A stretch of DNA of 64,000 nt from Bactericera cockerelli (Eukaryota; Arthropoda; Insecta; Hemiptera; Triozidae): the NCBI GenBank assembly GCA_024516035.1, contig CM044956.1, forward strand, positions 5,868,611 to 5,932,610. The letters run 5' to 3'. The notes under the pieces were generated by a model. It did no database searches. It was not told where the DNA came from and worked only from the letters and a program-made list of their open reading frames with translations. Both the position numbers and the translations under genes were made by a program. This document shows positions 1 to 9,949 of the stretch, in pieces. Numbering within the stretch: the first letter of the stretch is position 1; every line of letters starts with the position of its first letter.

Positions 1-409
1 TTGAAAGTGTAAGTCGAAAGTAGGCATAATGCAAAACTATGTACCTTAGGGAGAGATCCATCAATCTGTTGGCTTTTAAGGTATCGTTCAATCAAAATAG
101 AGTGCACGGATATATTCAATCTGACAGTTTAAACAAGAGGTGTGGAGTTATTTTGCACAGTGGGAAGTGTGTGCTAATTGTGCAAAAATGCTCTTTTTTG
201 CAGGCTTTTTAAATATGTGTTTTTATTGCGAAAAAGAAAGAAAAAGCATAGTTTTATACATTCTTCTTTGTTACTACTACTTATACTTACTCAAAATCCT
301 CACCATAATATTAACCAGATATATAGATATGTATGTATAATTTTATTGTATACTATAAGCCCCAGATAAGCTAGGAACCCTTGTGCAAACAGTTTTCTAA
401 CACTGTGAT

Positions 410-548
410 ACTTTTTTTGTGTCACGATTGTAATATCACAACTACTCAAACTCGCTTTACTAAATCTTTGCTTAACTTGGTATTTCAACCACTGACCGCC
501 GATTACAAGTCCGCCGCCTTACTGATCAAGCTACTGAGGTTGATCAGT
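410..548 (-). mobile_element. SINE-A copy (tRNA-derived SINE)
   Basis: Read on the minus strand this is a tRNA-like head (A-box-like TAGCTTGATC, then GGCGGCGGACTTGTAA and a degenerate B box) followed by a body with AAAGCGAGTTTGAGTAGTTG and a tail related to GTGATTAACACAAATATGA. The same layout recurs more than ten times in this window on both strands, so it is an interspersed family. The head resembles a tRNA, and RNA polymerase III transcription is inferred from the A/B-box layout. This copy's B box has decayed. Confidence 0.75.
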
Positions 549-670
549 GAAACTATTATTAAACTCGTCAAGAGGCCATCAGAACATTTCGACGTAGTTC
601 ACGCTGTTATAACAGTAACAGATTGCTTAACAACGATGTTTTCATCAGTATCTAGTTTACCTTCATTATG

Positions 671-957
671 AAGGAGCTTCATACACACACCACCGTGTCC
701 AACCCCTTCATTCACACACTACAGTATGACGCCCCTTCATACACACACCACCGAATTTAGCCCCTTCATTCACACACTACAGTATGTAGCCCCTTCATTC
801 ACATACCACCGTACGTAACTCCTCTATTCACACACTACAGTATGTAGCCCCTTCGTACACACACCACCGTATGTAGCCCCTTCATTCACACACCAACATA
901 TGTAGCCCCTTCATTCACACACCAACGTATGTAGCTCCTTCATTCACACACCACTGC
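671..957. repeat. 29-bp minisatellite, about 10 copies
   Basis: Imperfect head-to-tail copies of a 29-bp unit built around CCCCTTCATTCACACAC followed by a variable ACCACCGTATGTAG-like half. Alternate units carry CTACAGTATG or CCACCGTATG, so a two-unit higher-order pattern may exist in the first half. Confidence 0.85.
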
Positions 958-995
958 CCTCATGCAAAATCCCAAGCTGACCTCACATTTCTGAA

Positions 996-1250
996 GTGGA
1001 AATAATTTACTTCGCAGTTTATTTCGTTTTTTTTCTGGACCTTATCCTCCATTACTTTCTCCTTGTGTTTCACTTTTATGTTATCCTTCTCCTCCTTCTA
1101 CCTCCTCGGCCCTTCTGCTTGCTTCACTCTTTTTATATTTCCTCCTCTTCCTACATCATTTCCTGGTTCACTTATTTTCCTTACTATCCTCCATTCCTCT
1201 TTCTTTTTTATTTCCAACCTTCTTCATAATCTTCATACTTTAGAGTATTT
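996..1250. other. Pyrimidine-rich low-complexity stretch, no gene seen
   Basis: CT/TTC-rich sequence that keeps several overlapping frames open by composition alone. No recognisable protein domain was seen. Confidence 0.6.
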
Positions 1251-1252
1251 TT

Positions 1253-1385
1253 ACCGACCTCAGAAACTTGCTCGATAAGGCGGCGGACTTGAAACCTGGT
1301 GGTCGGTGGTTCAAGAGATTCAAGTTCCAAGTTCATCAAAGTTTTAGCAAAGCGATTTTGAGTACTTGTGACATCACGAAATAAT
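1253..1385 (+). mobile_element. SINE-A copy
   Basis: Plus-strand copy beginning ACCGACCTCAG, with GATAAGGCGGCGGACTTG, a decayed B box near GGTGGTTCAAG, then AGCAAAGCGATTTTGAGTA and a GTGACATCACGA tail. Confidence 0.75.
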
Positions 1386-1417
1386 AAGTTTTATTTTATG
1401 AACATTACAATACATTA

Positions 1418-1419
<2 letters not shown>

Positions 1420-1449
<30 letters not shown>
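1420..1449. repeat. T30 homopolymer tract
   Basis: About 30 consecutive T, probably the poly(A) tail of a minus-strand retroposon. The following CCCCTATATTAAGGGG (1453-1468) can form a short stem, as seen at other retroposon 3' ends in this window. Confidence 0.6.
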
Positions 1450-1450
<1 letters not shown>

Positions 1451-1599
1451 ATCCCCTATATTAAGGGGTTCTTTTGTACTTTTTGGGAATTAACACAAAA
1501 ATAGGACAACTGAAGTGTAGTCCAAATATTGTGGGAATCTGCTAGTTCAGCTTTCATCCAACGCATGTTCATTTTCTTGATAATTTGACAACATGCATA

Positions 1600-1892
1600 C
1601 AGGGTTCGCCAAAAAAAAGAGCCACTCGAAATATCTAGAGAACGGATTAAGAAATTTCAAAATGCTCTTGTCTTGAAATACTTCTAAAGTCAACTACTTT
1701 TCAGAAATGTATTACAAATAGGGTGGTTCCATTTAAGATTCCAAAGTTGACTCCCCCTGGGGCCGCCCCTGGTAATGGTAAAAAAATCAAAACCTAGTAG
1801 AAAAGGTTTCACCCTTCATATAGTGGTACACCTGTTTTAGTTTTTCTCAAATAAACCTGTTCCTTAAATATTTCGAGTGGCTCCTTTTTTGG
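1600..1892. mobile_element. Foldback/MITE-like element with TIRs, right end truncated
   Basis: The left end reads TA then CAGGGTTCGCC followed by an A run and GAGCCACTCGAAATAT. The right end is the reverse complement, ATATTTCGAGTGGCTCC plus a T run, but lacks the final CGAACCCTG. The interior (about 1700-1795: ATGTATTACAA, GGTGG, AAGTTGAC, CCCTGGGGCCG, GGTAATGG) parallels the order of motifs inside the 12380-13243 element. Both therefore belong to one TA-targeting family by inference. Confidence 0.65.
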
Positions 1893-2111
1893 TGGTAATC
1901 TCTTCCACCCAACCCTTGTTTATTTATTACCTTGTTTACTTTCTATCTATCATTCTTCTTGCTTTGGTCTTTTTAAAATTCCTCTTTGCTCATTTTTATC
2001 CATCTTTTTTCTTTACTTCCCACTCTCCAAACTTCTTGAAGTTGCTTCACTGTGTACATACACATTTTCGCCCCATCCTCCTATCTAACCTCCTGCTTCT
2101 AGCTTCATTTT

Positions 2112-2131
2112 TTTTTTTTTTTTTTTTTTTT
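2112..2131. repeat. T-rich homopolymer tract
   Basis: Poly(T) of about 20 bases inside a pyrimidine-rich stretch (1895-2190). The start of that stretch, GGTAATCTCTTCCACCCAACC, matches the 5' edge of REP-B in minus orientation. Confidence 0.5.
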
Positions 2132-2547
2132 TACATTTCCTCTTCCCTCGTCATTTCCAACCGTCTCGTTTCCTCATCATCATTAAGGCCCGTGGGATTG
2201 CAGAATGCTTATGTCAGGTATAATGCATTGCCTACCCATAATATGTTTGCCTAATGGGCAAGCGTCCGTGCATGGCCGCAGGAAGCAATTTATTTTTTGT
2301 TGAATAAAGTGGAAAGTTTGTAGGAAAGAAAATCGTCAAGTTGCGAAAATTATGGTCAATTTAATGCGACTTTTTTGCCTCGAAAAATTCTCTTTAATGA
2401 AATGATTATTATACCTAAGATATCATTAGTATTTTCATATTCGTACTAGCTGAGTGCCCGTACTTCATTAAGAGAGATGTGATAATAATAAACAGAAAAT
2501 CGCGATGCCTTGAAAATGGTAATAGATATTTTAAAATTGATAATTTT

Positions 2548-2650
2548 TTAGGTGGTTTGACGGTTTTTTATCGCCGCTTTCAACTGCATGGTCATAACAT
2601 GACCAAAGATTTTACCCTCCATTCGCTAGAAACTCACAAACACAGCTACT
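2548..2650 (-). mobile_element. 5S-SINE fragment (3' body only)
   Basis: Reverse-complement match to the 3' half of the 5S-SINE family: CGCCGCTTTCAACTGCATGG, then a degenerate palindromic GTCATAACATGACC, then TTTTACCCTCCATTCGCT. No 5S head is present. Confidence 0.65.
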
Positions 2651-2654
2651 TTTC

Positions 2655-2795
2655 GCTCTGGCAACGCATTACCAGAGAAAAAAGAAAGTAAGGGATAGTA
2701 TTCAGAAAAGTAATGGAGCCTCCTTGCAATGCTGAGCTACCCAAAAATATTATGAAAGAAAGACTCTTGCTTCAACACAAAAAAAAAGTTTTTAA
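2655..2795 (+). mobile_element. SINE-F 3' fragment
   Basis: Contains the SINE-F 3' segment: a GCATTACCAGAG-like motif, then GGAGCCTCCTTGCAATGCTGAGCTACCC-type sequence (2714-2741), ending in an A-rich tail. Confidence 0.6.
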
Positions 2796-2822
2796 AAAAA
2801 TCACATTTGTGTTAATCACTTA

Positions 2823-3586
2823 CGTGTGTGTATACTGTGTATGTGTGTGTGGGAGAAAGAGAGAGAGAGACAAGGAGAGATCAGAATTACTTGAATTCAC
2901 AGTCATAAATTTTACCGAACTTTGGAATCGACCCATCGACCTCCAAGTTCACTGTTTCATCTAGCACAAATAATTCATTATTCAGCTTTTTTTCAGCGTG
3001 CTCATCCGAAAAAGACAGCGCGTGTTGAAACTTGAGATGGTTAAAAAAAAATTGAATAAATGAAAACTTACCGATTACAAAAGTAGCGCTTTTCAGTTTT
3101 CATGCTACACAATGAAACAGTCCTGAAAAACAAAAGAGAAGTACCGGTGAATTCCCAAGAAAGTTGCAAGAACTAAAAGTTTAGTTTTGAACAGAGTGAA
3201 TATCATTTTCAATAAATAATTAAAGCAAGTTTAAAGTTTGGAAGGCAAGTTTTCAATCAAACTTATTGTACAAATTATCGGCGTTAGGAACTTTGTCTCG
3301 AGCCACAAAACTAGCCTTTGTCTTGATTTTCGAAGGCACTTTGAAAGTTGGAGCGTCATTTGTTCTGTTCAAGTATTTGATCGACGCGACGGATGCGGAA
3401 ACAGATTGATGAGGAAGCTTTAAAAGTTCTGGTTAATAGGAACAAGTATTATCAAGTTATAGGGACAAGTTTTTAGTCAAGTTATAGGCACAATAGGGAC
3501 AAGTTTCCTAGAGACAAGTTTTGTCAGCACAAATCCCGCTCTTTCAAGGATGATTCACCCAATAGTGCTGGTCGCTTAAGGGCTGA
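2823..3586. other. Unassigned intergenic sequence
   Basis: Contains a short GTGTGT/GAGAGA microsatellite (2823-2880) and AT-rich unique-looking sequence. No domain or RNA gene was recognised. Confidence 0.4.
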
Positions 3587-3737
3587 ATTATGAAACAGTC
3601 TTAGATTAACTAATCCTATTCTATCCCTTAACACGCCCTCTGGTGGGAATTTCAACCAATCACAGTGCATTTATATCAGCTGTTATCTTATAGAGGCTTG
3701 GATTAACATATCCTATTTATTTAATCATGTTTCATAA
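3587..3737. mobile_element. Possible short TIR element (MITE-like)
   Basis: The ends TTATGAAACAG (left) and the reverse complement of CATGTTTCATAA (right) are inverted, each followed inward by a GATTAAC...ATCCTATT motif. The size is about 150 bp. The arms are imperfect and no clear TSD was seen. Confidence 0.4.
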
Positions 3738-3780
3738 GTGAATAGTCACAGCACCCCAGAGCCGGAAAAAAAATGTTCTC

Positions 3781-3989
3781 AAACTTTGGTTATACATAGT
3801 TGTTTGTATTGTGCACTCATGATGACCCAGCTCCCAAATATGAAGTATTGTGTCACTGCTCGCCCATCAGACGGGAGGCATACTACGGGATGGGAAAGTT
3901 ACAGACCCCAAGCGTCTAAAGTTATGCTGAATTTATGCTAGTTTATGGCTAGAAACTAAAAAAGTCTTTGAAACACTCATCTTTAAAAA
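3781..3989 (+). mobile_element. SINE-H partial copy
   Basis: Matches the SINE-H body: GACCCAGCTCCCAAATATGA, GTATTGTGTCACTGCTCGCC, CATCAGACGGGAGGCATACT, ACGGGATGGG, and the 3' motif TTTGAAACACTCATCTT. The tRNA-like head is missing. Confidence 0.7.
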
Positions 3990-4390
3990 CTATTAAAATC
4001 TCAGAAAAAAATATGAAAATAACATATCAAGAACCATCAGGAAAAAAAGAGCCTTCATTAAATGCCCCAATCGATGGGTTTTAAAAAATTAGAAGTGAGT
4101 CTTCTCAAATGAGGTATTCTCAAATGAGTCTTCTTAAATGAATCATATCGAATGACTCGTCTCAAATGAGTCGCCTCTTTGAAGAACAAATAAAATAGTA
4201 AGGATAGCGACTGGTGGTAGCGATTGGAGAAATAAAAAGATAATAAACCAATTGATTTTAACAGGTCATGGCAGATGAGAGACGCTAGTAATGATATTAT
4301 GTAATAAAAGAAGATTCCACAAAATTCCATAAAGAAAAAGAAAGTGGCACAACCAACCAACTGCCGAGACCAAGTATATTTGGGAAAAGG

Positions 4391-4672
4391 CAAGTCACCG
4401 TTGTCGAGAGAGTTAGCGCGCTGGGGATTTCACGCATGGCAACCTGGGTTCGATCCCCAGCGGTGCAGGAATTTTCTGCTCTGTACTTGGATATTCGGGG
4501 TCCACTCATACCTCGTGAGGAAAATTGAGTAGTTACTTGTATCAGTAACAACCAGTGGCGGCATTAGCAGAGTAAAAGGAAATTAATAGAATAGAATTCG
4601 AAAAGTGAAGGAGGCTCTTAGTAATGCTGCGCTACCCACAAAAATTGCGAAGAGGCCATCACCACAAATAAA
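4391..4672 (+). mobile_element. SINE-F copy (tRNA-derived SINE)
   Basis: The head AAGTCACCGTTGTCGAGAGA is followed by GTTAGCGCGCTGG and the B box GGTTCGATCCCCAGC. The body reads TCTGCTCTGTACTTGG, TTCGGGGTCCACTCATACC, CAGTGGCGGCATTAGCAG and GCTGCGCTACCCACAAAAAT, with an A-rich end. The same order of blocks is found at 25511 and 52050. The latter copy has target-site duplications, so the family is mobile. Confidence 0.8.
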
Positions 4673-4692
4673 AATAAAATCATACAACTACA

Positions 4693-4771
4693 GTTCCCGT
4701 TTCATTTCAGCAACTCTTTATTTATTGTTTATCTTGTGCTTCGATTTTTCTTTAAATTGAAAAAAGTTTGG
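4693..4771. repeat. Left copy of an 80-bp direct repeat
   Basis: Nearly identical to 5955-6034 (GTTCCCG, TTTCATTTCAGCAACTCT, TTATTGTTTATCTTGTGC, TTTTTCTTTAAATT, AAAAAGTTTG). The two copies flank a 1.2-kb segment holding the 55-bp satellite. Confidence 0.75.
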
Positions 4772-5074
4772 AAAAAAAACAGACAGACAGACACAAAACC
4801 AAAGTTGTTCAAGAGGTTATGAAACGTCCAGAAATATGAAAAAATAAATAAAATCGGAGCAAAAAATATTATTATTTTTTACAAACGAACACAAAACTTC
4901 CGATTTCTAATATTATAAATTCATCGGGAGTAATAAGTATACAATTAAACAATATTACAATATTTCTACCCAATGAATTCTTGGAAGAGAATGCTGCAAT
5001 ATAAGCACTTTTCATCGAATTGTATTTGTTTTGTCTATTGTAAATACCGAATGCAGACTCTAAAATAATGTCAA

Positions 5075-5755
5075 GAGTGATACAGTTAACTTAACTTGAA
5101 ATTTAATTGTCTGATAACAAATACTTAGAAACAAACAGTGATACAGTTAAGTTCATTGAAATTGTCTGATAACAAATACCTACAAACAAACAGTGATACA
5201 GGTAACTTGATTGCAATTGTCTGATAGCAAATACCTAGAAACAAACAGTCCTACAGTTAACTTGATTGAAATTGCCTAATAACAAACGCCTAGAAACAAA
5301 CAGTGATACAGTTAAGTTCATTGAAATTGTCTGATAACAAATACCTACAAACAAACAATGATACAGTAAACTTGATTGAAATTGTCTGATAACAAATACC
5401 TAGAAACAAACAATGATACAGTAAACTTGATTGAAATTGCCTAATAACAAACGCCTAGAAACAAACAGTGATACAATTAACTTGATTGGAATTGTCTGAT
5501 AACAAATACCTAGAAACAAACAATGATACAGTAAACTTGATTGAAATTGTCTGATAACAAATACCTAGAAACAAACAATGATACAGTAAACTTGATTGAA
5601 ATTGTCTAATAACAAATGCCTAGAAATAGGAACCTAACTATACTTAACAATGATACTGTGTTAACTTGATTGAAATTGTCTGATAACAAATACCTAGAAA
5701 CAAACAATGATACAGTAAACTTGATTGAAATTGTCTGATAACAAATACCAAGAAA
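5075..5755. repeat. 55-bp minisatellite, about 12 copies
   Basis: Units read AACAAATACCTAGAAACAAA, CAGTGATACAG, TTAACTTGATTGAAATTG, TCTGAT with scattered changes. One unit near 5620-5655 carries an extra segment (ATAGGAACCTAACTATACTT). No open frame runs through it. Confidence 0.9.
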
Positions 5756-5954
5756 TAGAGACTCGTCTATTCTTATCTCATTTCTAGAAACTATTACTCA
5801 CTTCAATCTGGCAAGTTTTACTGATGGAAAACAAAAGAGAACTTGGAAGTTGAAGAAAACACAAGAGGGGGAAAAAATGCCAGCACTCCCTTTTCGTCGA
5901 AATATTTCTAGGAGCTCGCTGTTTCAGTGTTCCAATATTATTCTAGAAATAAAA

Positions 5955-6034
5955 GTTCCCGCCGTTTCATTTCAGCAACTCTTTATTTATTGTTTATCTT
6001 GTGCCTCAATTTTTCTTTAAATTAAAAAAGTTTG
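5955..6034. repeat. Right copy of the 80-bp direct repeat
   Basis: See 4693-4771. It differs by a few substitutions (CTTCG versus CCTCA). The spacing and orientation fit a segmental duplication or paired insertions. Confidence 0.75.
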
Positions 6035-6054
6035 CAGATCATCAATGTGAAGAA

Positions 6055-6058
6055 CAAA

Positions 6059-6092
<34 letters not shown>

Positions 6093-6560
6093 GTAGGCAA
6101 GTGGAGGGATAGAGAGAGAAGGGGAGAGAAGGAGACTAAAGTAGAAAAAAGAGGAAAGGAGAAAGAGAGAGAGGGAGAGTGAGTGGAAAGAGAGGAGAAG
6201 GACGGAGCGAGATGGAGGCAGGGAAGAGAGAGAAGGAGAGGAAAAAGAGAAGGAAGGAGGGAGTGAGACAATTGTGGTTGGAAGGAATAGAGAGGAAAAT
6301 AATATTGAGAGAATGAGACAGGGATAGACGAAGCGATAGGATATTGGGAAAAGGAGGAGAAAGAGGGAAGGAGAGATAATGAATGAGGAAGTGAGAGATA
6401 GATAGGGAGAGAGACAATAGAGAGAAGGAGATAGAAAGGTAGGGAGACAATATTGTGGAAAGAGGAGAAGAGAGAAGGTAAATTTTGAGGAAGGAGACAG
6501 TTTAGTCTCAGAAGGAGGAGAAGAGAGAGAGAAGAAATTTTGAGGAGGAAGACAAACTTG
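6055..6560. repeat. Polypurine GA-rich tract, ~500 bp
   Basis: The plus strand is almost all A/G (GAGAGA, GGAGAAG and similar). Long minus-strand open frames here (Ser/Leu/Phe/Pro only) are composition artefacts. Confidence 0.9.
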
Positions 6561-6825
6561 AAACAAACAATGAAACCTGAAACAGTTTGGATTTGTTTTT
6601 CTGGGAAAATTCTTGATAAAAAACAAAGTAATGGAGGATTGATAAAAAAGAAATGAAGGAGCAAATATTTTCGTAACAGTTTTTTATTTCTTTCTCAAAA
6701 CAAAAACGTTTTTGGGGTTTCACTTTTTTGGGCCAAAAACTTTGTTTGTTTTTGCAAGCCAATATAGTTTTGATTGTCTTGAGCTGTTATTTGTGTTAAT
6801 CACAAACTAAGACTTGAGGGTGTGT

Positions 6826-6831
6826 CATAAG
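6826..6831. repeat. Left target-site duplication CATAAG
   Basis: The six bases are repeated exactly at 8334-8339, immediately outside the inverted ends of the element between them. Confidence 0.7.
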
Positions 6832-6917
6832 CATGCGCGGATATAGCCCTCTTGTACTGGGGGGGCACAATCGCACAATATAGCTAACTAGCGGGTTGCA
6901 CCCGCCGCTTCGCAAGC

Positions 6918-7172
6918 CTATCACACACACACCAACTACACCACATACCCACCACACCACACCACACCACACACACACCCACCACACCACACCACACCAC
7001 ACACACCACACCACCCACACACACACCACCACCACCACACACAAACCACACTTACTACAAACACACATCACACACACACACACACCACACACACACCACA
7101 CACACACTCACACAACACCACCACCACACACACACTCACACAACACCACCACCACACACCCCAATACACACA
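6918..7172. repeat. CA/CCA/CCACA simple repeat
   Basis: Runs of CACACA, CACCACACCA and ACCACCACC. Frames of only Thr/His/Pro or Val/Cys/Trp/Gly come from this composition. Confidence 0.9.
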
Positions 7173-7188
7173 AATGTCAATATTTTTC

Positions 7189-7600
7189 GTGTCACCCATC
7201 CATTTCTTGTCCTAAATAGAGCTCAAGAATGGCTCATCAGAATTTCGTGATAAATATGTCAAATGAAGACTACAACCCTTGCAAAAACCAGCTCGCTCTG
7301 AGTTGATAGTTGGTCACGACATATTTCGAGAAAAAATGTCAGCCAGGTCAAAAAACGTAAATACTTTTTATTTACCGATCCATTATATGTCCTTACTCAA
7401 CGTAGCTCAAGAACGGGTCATCAGAATTTCGTGATTGATATCTCAAATGAAAACTTGAACCTTTGCTTAAAACTTAATTCTTTGCTCTACTTTTGAGTTG
7501 ATACGCCGCCGCCGTCACGACAATTTGGTCGAAAAATGTGATTTTTTTGTGTCACCCATCCATTTTTTTGTCCTTACCCCGTTTAGCTGAACCCTAGAGA
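7189..7600. repeat. ~183-bp tandem repeat, about 2.2 copies
   Basis: Each unit starts at TCACCCATCCATT or its variant, then TGTCC, TAGCTCAAGAA, GGTCATCAGAATTTCGTGAT, and later GAGTTGATA and GTCACGACA. The third copy is cut off after about 45 bp. Confidence 0.75.
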
Positions 7601-7711
7601 TATATTTCCTGATCCAAATGGACCTATAGGTAAAATTTCAGGCTTCTCGGACAATCTGTGTGGATTTGACAACTTTATTATTTCTTATTGGTCTTTGTGA
7701 ATTATAATTGT

Positions 7712-8245
7712 GAATTATTTTGGGTCCCGTGCACCCCTAACTTATTGAGATTTTTTTTACGGGATTAGTCTTAGAATTGGAAATTATTTTGATCCCGTGC
7801 CCCCCTAACTTATTGAGATTTTTTTTCAAGGGGATTATTCTTAGAAGTGGGTATTATTTTGGGGCCCTTTTTTTTTTTTTACGGGATTAGTCTTAGATTT
7901 GGTCATTATTTTGGGGCCCGTGCACCCTTAACTTATTCAGATTTTTTTTACGGGATTAGTCTTTGAATTGGGAATTATTTTGGGGCCTGTGCCCCCTTAA
8001 CTCATTGAGATCTTTTTTTACGGGAATAGTCTTAGAATTGGGAATTATTTTGGGGCCTGTGCCCCCTTAACTCATTGAGATCTTTTTTTACGGGATTAGT
8101 CTTAGAATTGGGAATTATTTTGGGGCCCATGCCCCCCTAACTCATTGAGATATTTTTTTTTACGGGATTAGTCTTAGAATTGGGAATTATATTGGGGCCC
8201 GTGCCCCCCTAACTCATTGAGTTTTTTTTTTTTTTTACGGGATGA
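7712..8245. repeat. 70-bp tandem repeat, about 7-8 copies
   Basis: The unit is ATTATTTTGGGGCCCGTGCC, CCCCTAACTCATTGAGAT, a T run, then ACGGGATTAGTCTTAGAATT. The T run varies in length between copies. Confidence 0.9.
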
Positions 8246-8364
8246 GATATAATTAAAATTTGAGAAACACCGCTTACCGAAAAAATCTGGGGGGGCACGT
8301 GCCCCCCGTGCCCCCCCCTATATCCGCGCATGGCATAAGGTTTTGCATAGCTTTATTACTGTTT

Positions 8365-8540
8365 TATAATGTGACCCTAAACCTCTATAAAAACCGAGGG
8401 TTCTTTTCAGTTTATCCACATTTCCTCCTGACACAAGTCCTGTTTATCCAGGTTTCCTCTTTACACAAGTCCTATTTATCCATGTTTCCTGCGGACACAA
8501 GTCCTATTTATCCAGGCTCAACTGTATTACAATTTGCGAT
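8365..8540. mobile_element. Tigger/pogo-like element end fragment
   Basis: Repeated GTCCTRTTTATCCAGGTTTCC-like motifs ending TATCCAGGCTCAACTGTATT match the terminal and subterminal repeats of the element at 57717-58673. No transposase remains. Confidence 0.55.
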
Positions 8541-9066
8541 CCCGAAGTAAACTAGCTGAGGATTTCGTTTTATCTCAAATAAACTAAAGGCAATGCCTTG
8601 TCGTTGTAGCCAATAATCTCTGTCTTTTTTGAGTTGATAGTAGTTGGCTGATTCCATTCGTGTTTTGATATCTTCGAAAAAAATGAAAAATTAGTACTTA
8701 ATTCTAGAATCTTGGTGATAAATTTATCGTGTCTGATTAAAAGGATTTCGTTTGGAAAGCGTAATGATTTTATGAAATGAATATGAATATCAGAATAGAA
8801 TACCCTTCTTCAGAGCGGAAAATTGTGATGAAAAACAAAGCAAAAGGAACGGGTCCCATCCAGACATGGCACGTTTTTGTTGAACAAAACAAATTTGTTC
8901 CCAGAATTTCTGCAATCTCAGGTTTCGCGAGGGTTCACGGGTTTCGAATTATTAATTTTGAATGCTCGCCAAGCTGTTAAAATAAATGAGATTTTTCAGG
9001 TCGAGATAGCGGCGAAAATTAATTATTGCTTTCCATGGTATCCTCTTCTAATTTACTAATGAAGAG

Positions 9067-9148
9067 GTGCAGATGGGGGTGGAGTGATGCTGAGGAGGAG
9101 TGATGATGAGGTGGAGTGATGATGGGGTGGAGTGATGATGAGTTGAAA
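9067..9148. repeat. Short GGAGTGATGATGAGGT-type minisatellite
   Basis: About five degenerate copies of a 15-18 bp unit (GGTGGAGTGATGATG). Confidence 0.75.
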
Positions 9149-9549
9149 TGAAACAATGATTCGTCTGAAAGCAGAGATAACATCATGATGTAGATATCTA
9201 TGGGGTGGTGGAAGGACAAAAAAGTGAAAAAATGCGGTCTTTGACTTGCTCATACAGAATTTTTTGTAAAATATCGAATGTAGAAAAAACGATATTCCAC
9301 CATTTAAAACCATTTAAATTTGAAGAAAATCGGTCAAGCTGTTTTGGAGATACAAGTGATTTAGTATAAAATCTCAAAATTGCACTGTATACAATGTGAA
9401 ACAAACACGAGGAAGTATTGTCTCCATAATTGGCAAGGATTAAATGGATGACCAGATCCAATGCCCAGCTTGCCCAGGCTCCTGTTTGGTTTTAACATAC
9501 CTTAGTAGTAGAAGGAAAAAGTGTTACAAATTCCTTGAAGCACAAATTT

Positions 9550-9605
9550 GCTATAGCTCAGTGCATAAGGCGGCGCCCTCATAACCAGAGTTTGGTGTTT
9601 GGAGT
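9550..9605 (+). mobile_element. tRNA-like SINE head, diverged
   Basis: TATAGCTCAGTGCATAAGGC followed by GGCGCCCTCATAACC resembles the left half of a tRNA (A box), but the B-box half (TTTGGTGTTTGGAGTTCC) is poor. Confidence 0.45.
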
Positions 9606-9631
9606 TCCTCATTTAGTCAAGGTTCATGACA

Positions 9632-9747
9632 GGTTCTAACAAAAAACACTTTTCGCGAAACCTTCTTTGTTAACAAAACTCGGATTCCCGTGACTCCGAG
9701 TTTTGTAAACAAAGAAGGTTTCGCGAAAAGTGTTTTTTGATAGAACC
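9632..9747. repeat. 116-bp near-perfect hairpin
   Basis: The left arm GGTTCTAACAAAAAACACTT, continuing TTCGCGAAACCTTCTTTG to CTCGGA, is mirrored by TCCGAGTTTTG, then AAAGAAGGTTTCGCGAAAAG to TAGAACC. The arms are about 53 bp around a 9-10 base loop. No ORF is present. It could be a minimal foldback element. Confidence 0.85.
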
Positions 9748-9949
9748 CGTTATTAGTATTGCGAGTTTTTCTTAAAATACAAAATACAATGTTTTTTAAA
9801 AGGAGAATAGTCTACCTCAATCTGTATACGTTGACTCTGGGGCATGGTGCTTACCACAGCGTTTGCAGTTCTTCTTTAGATTGACAACGATATTTTGAGT
9901 AATTATTTCTGTGATTAACAGGAATGCATTGGGAGGTAGGTGGGAAAAG

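Larger units (their letters stand above)
6832..8333. mobile_element. 1.5-kb TIR element with internal satellite arrays
   Basis: The left end CATGCGCGGATATAG and right end CTATATCCGCGCATGG are inverted. Both continue inward to a GGGGGGCAC / GTGCCCCCC block. The element is flanked by CATAAG on each side. It carries a CA/CCA microsatellite, a ~183-bp tandem repeat and a ~70-bp tandem repeat, and no transposase ORF, so it is non-autonomous. The superfamily is not assigned, because a 6-bp duplication does not match the usual hAT or Tc1/mariner lengths. Confidence 0.7.

Noticed and set aside
671..957. CRISPR array
   Set aside because: Repeats are contiguous with no unique spacers, and the genome is eukaryotic. 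The other tandem arrays (5075-5755, 7712-8245) were rejected for the same reason.
4693..6034. LTR retrotransposon with 80-bp LTRs
   Set aside because: The repeats are too short, lack TG...CA ends and there is no gag/pol between them.
6017..6664. Long minus-strand Ser/Leu/Phe-rich open frames (up to 215 codons)
   Set aside because: They lie in a polypurine tract. The lack of stops follows from the base composition, and several frames are open at once.
6796..7219. Val/Cys/Trp-rich and Thr/His/Pro-rich frames on opposite strands
   Set aside because: Direct translations of CA/CCA microsatellite.
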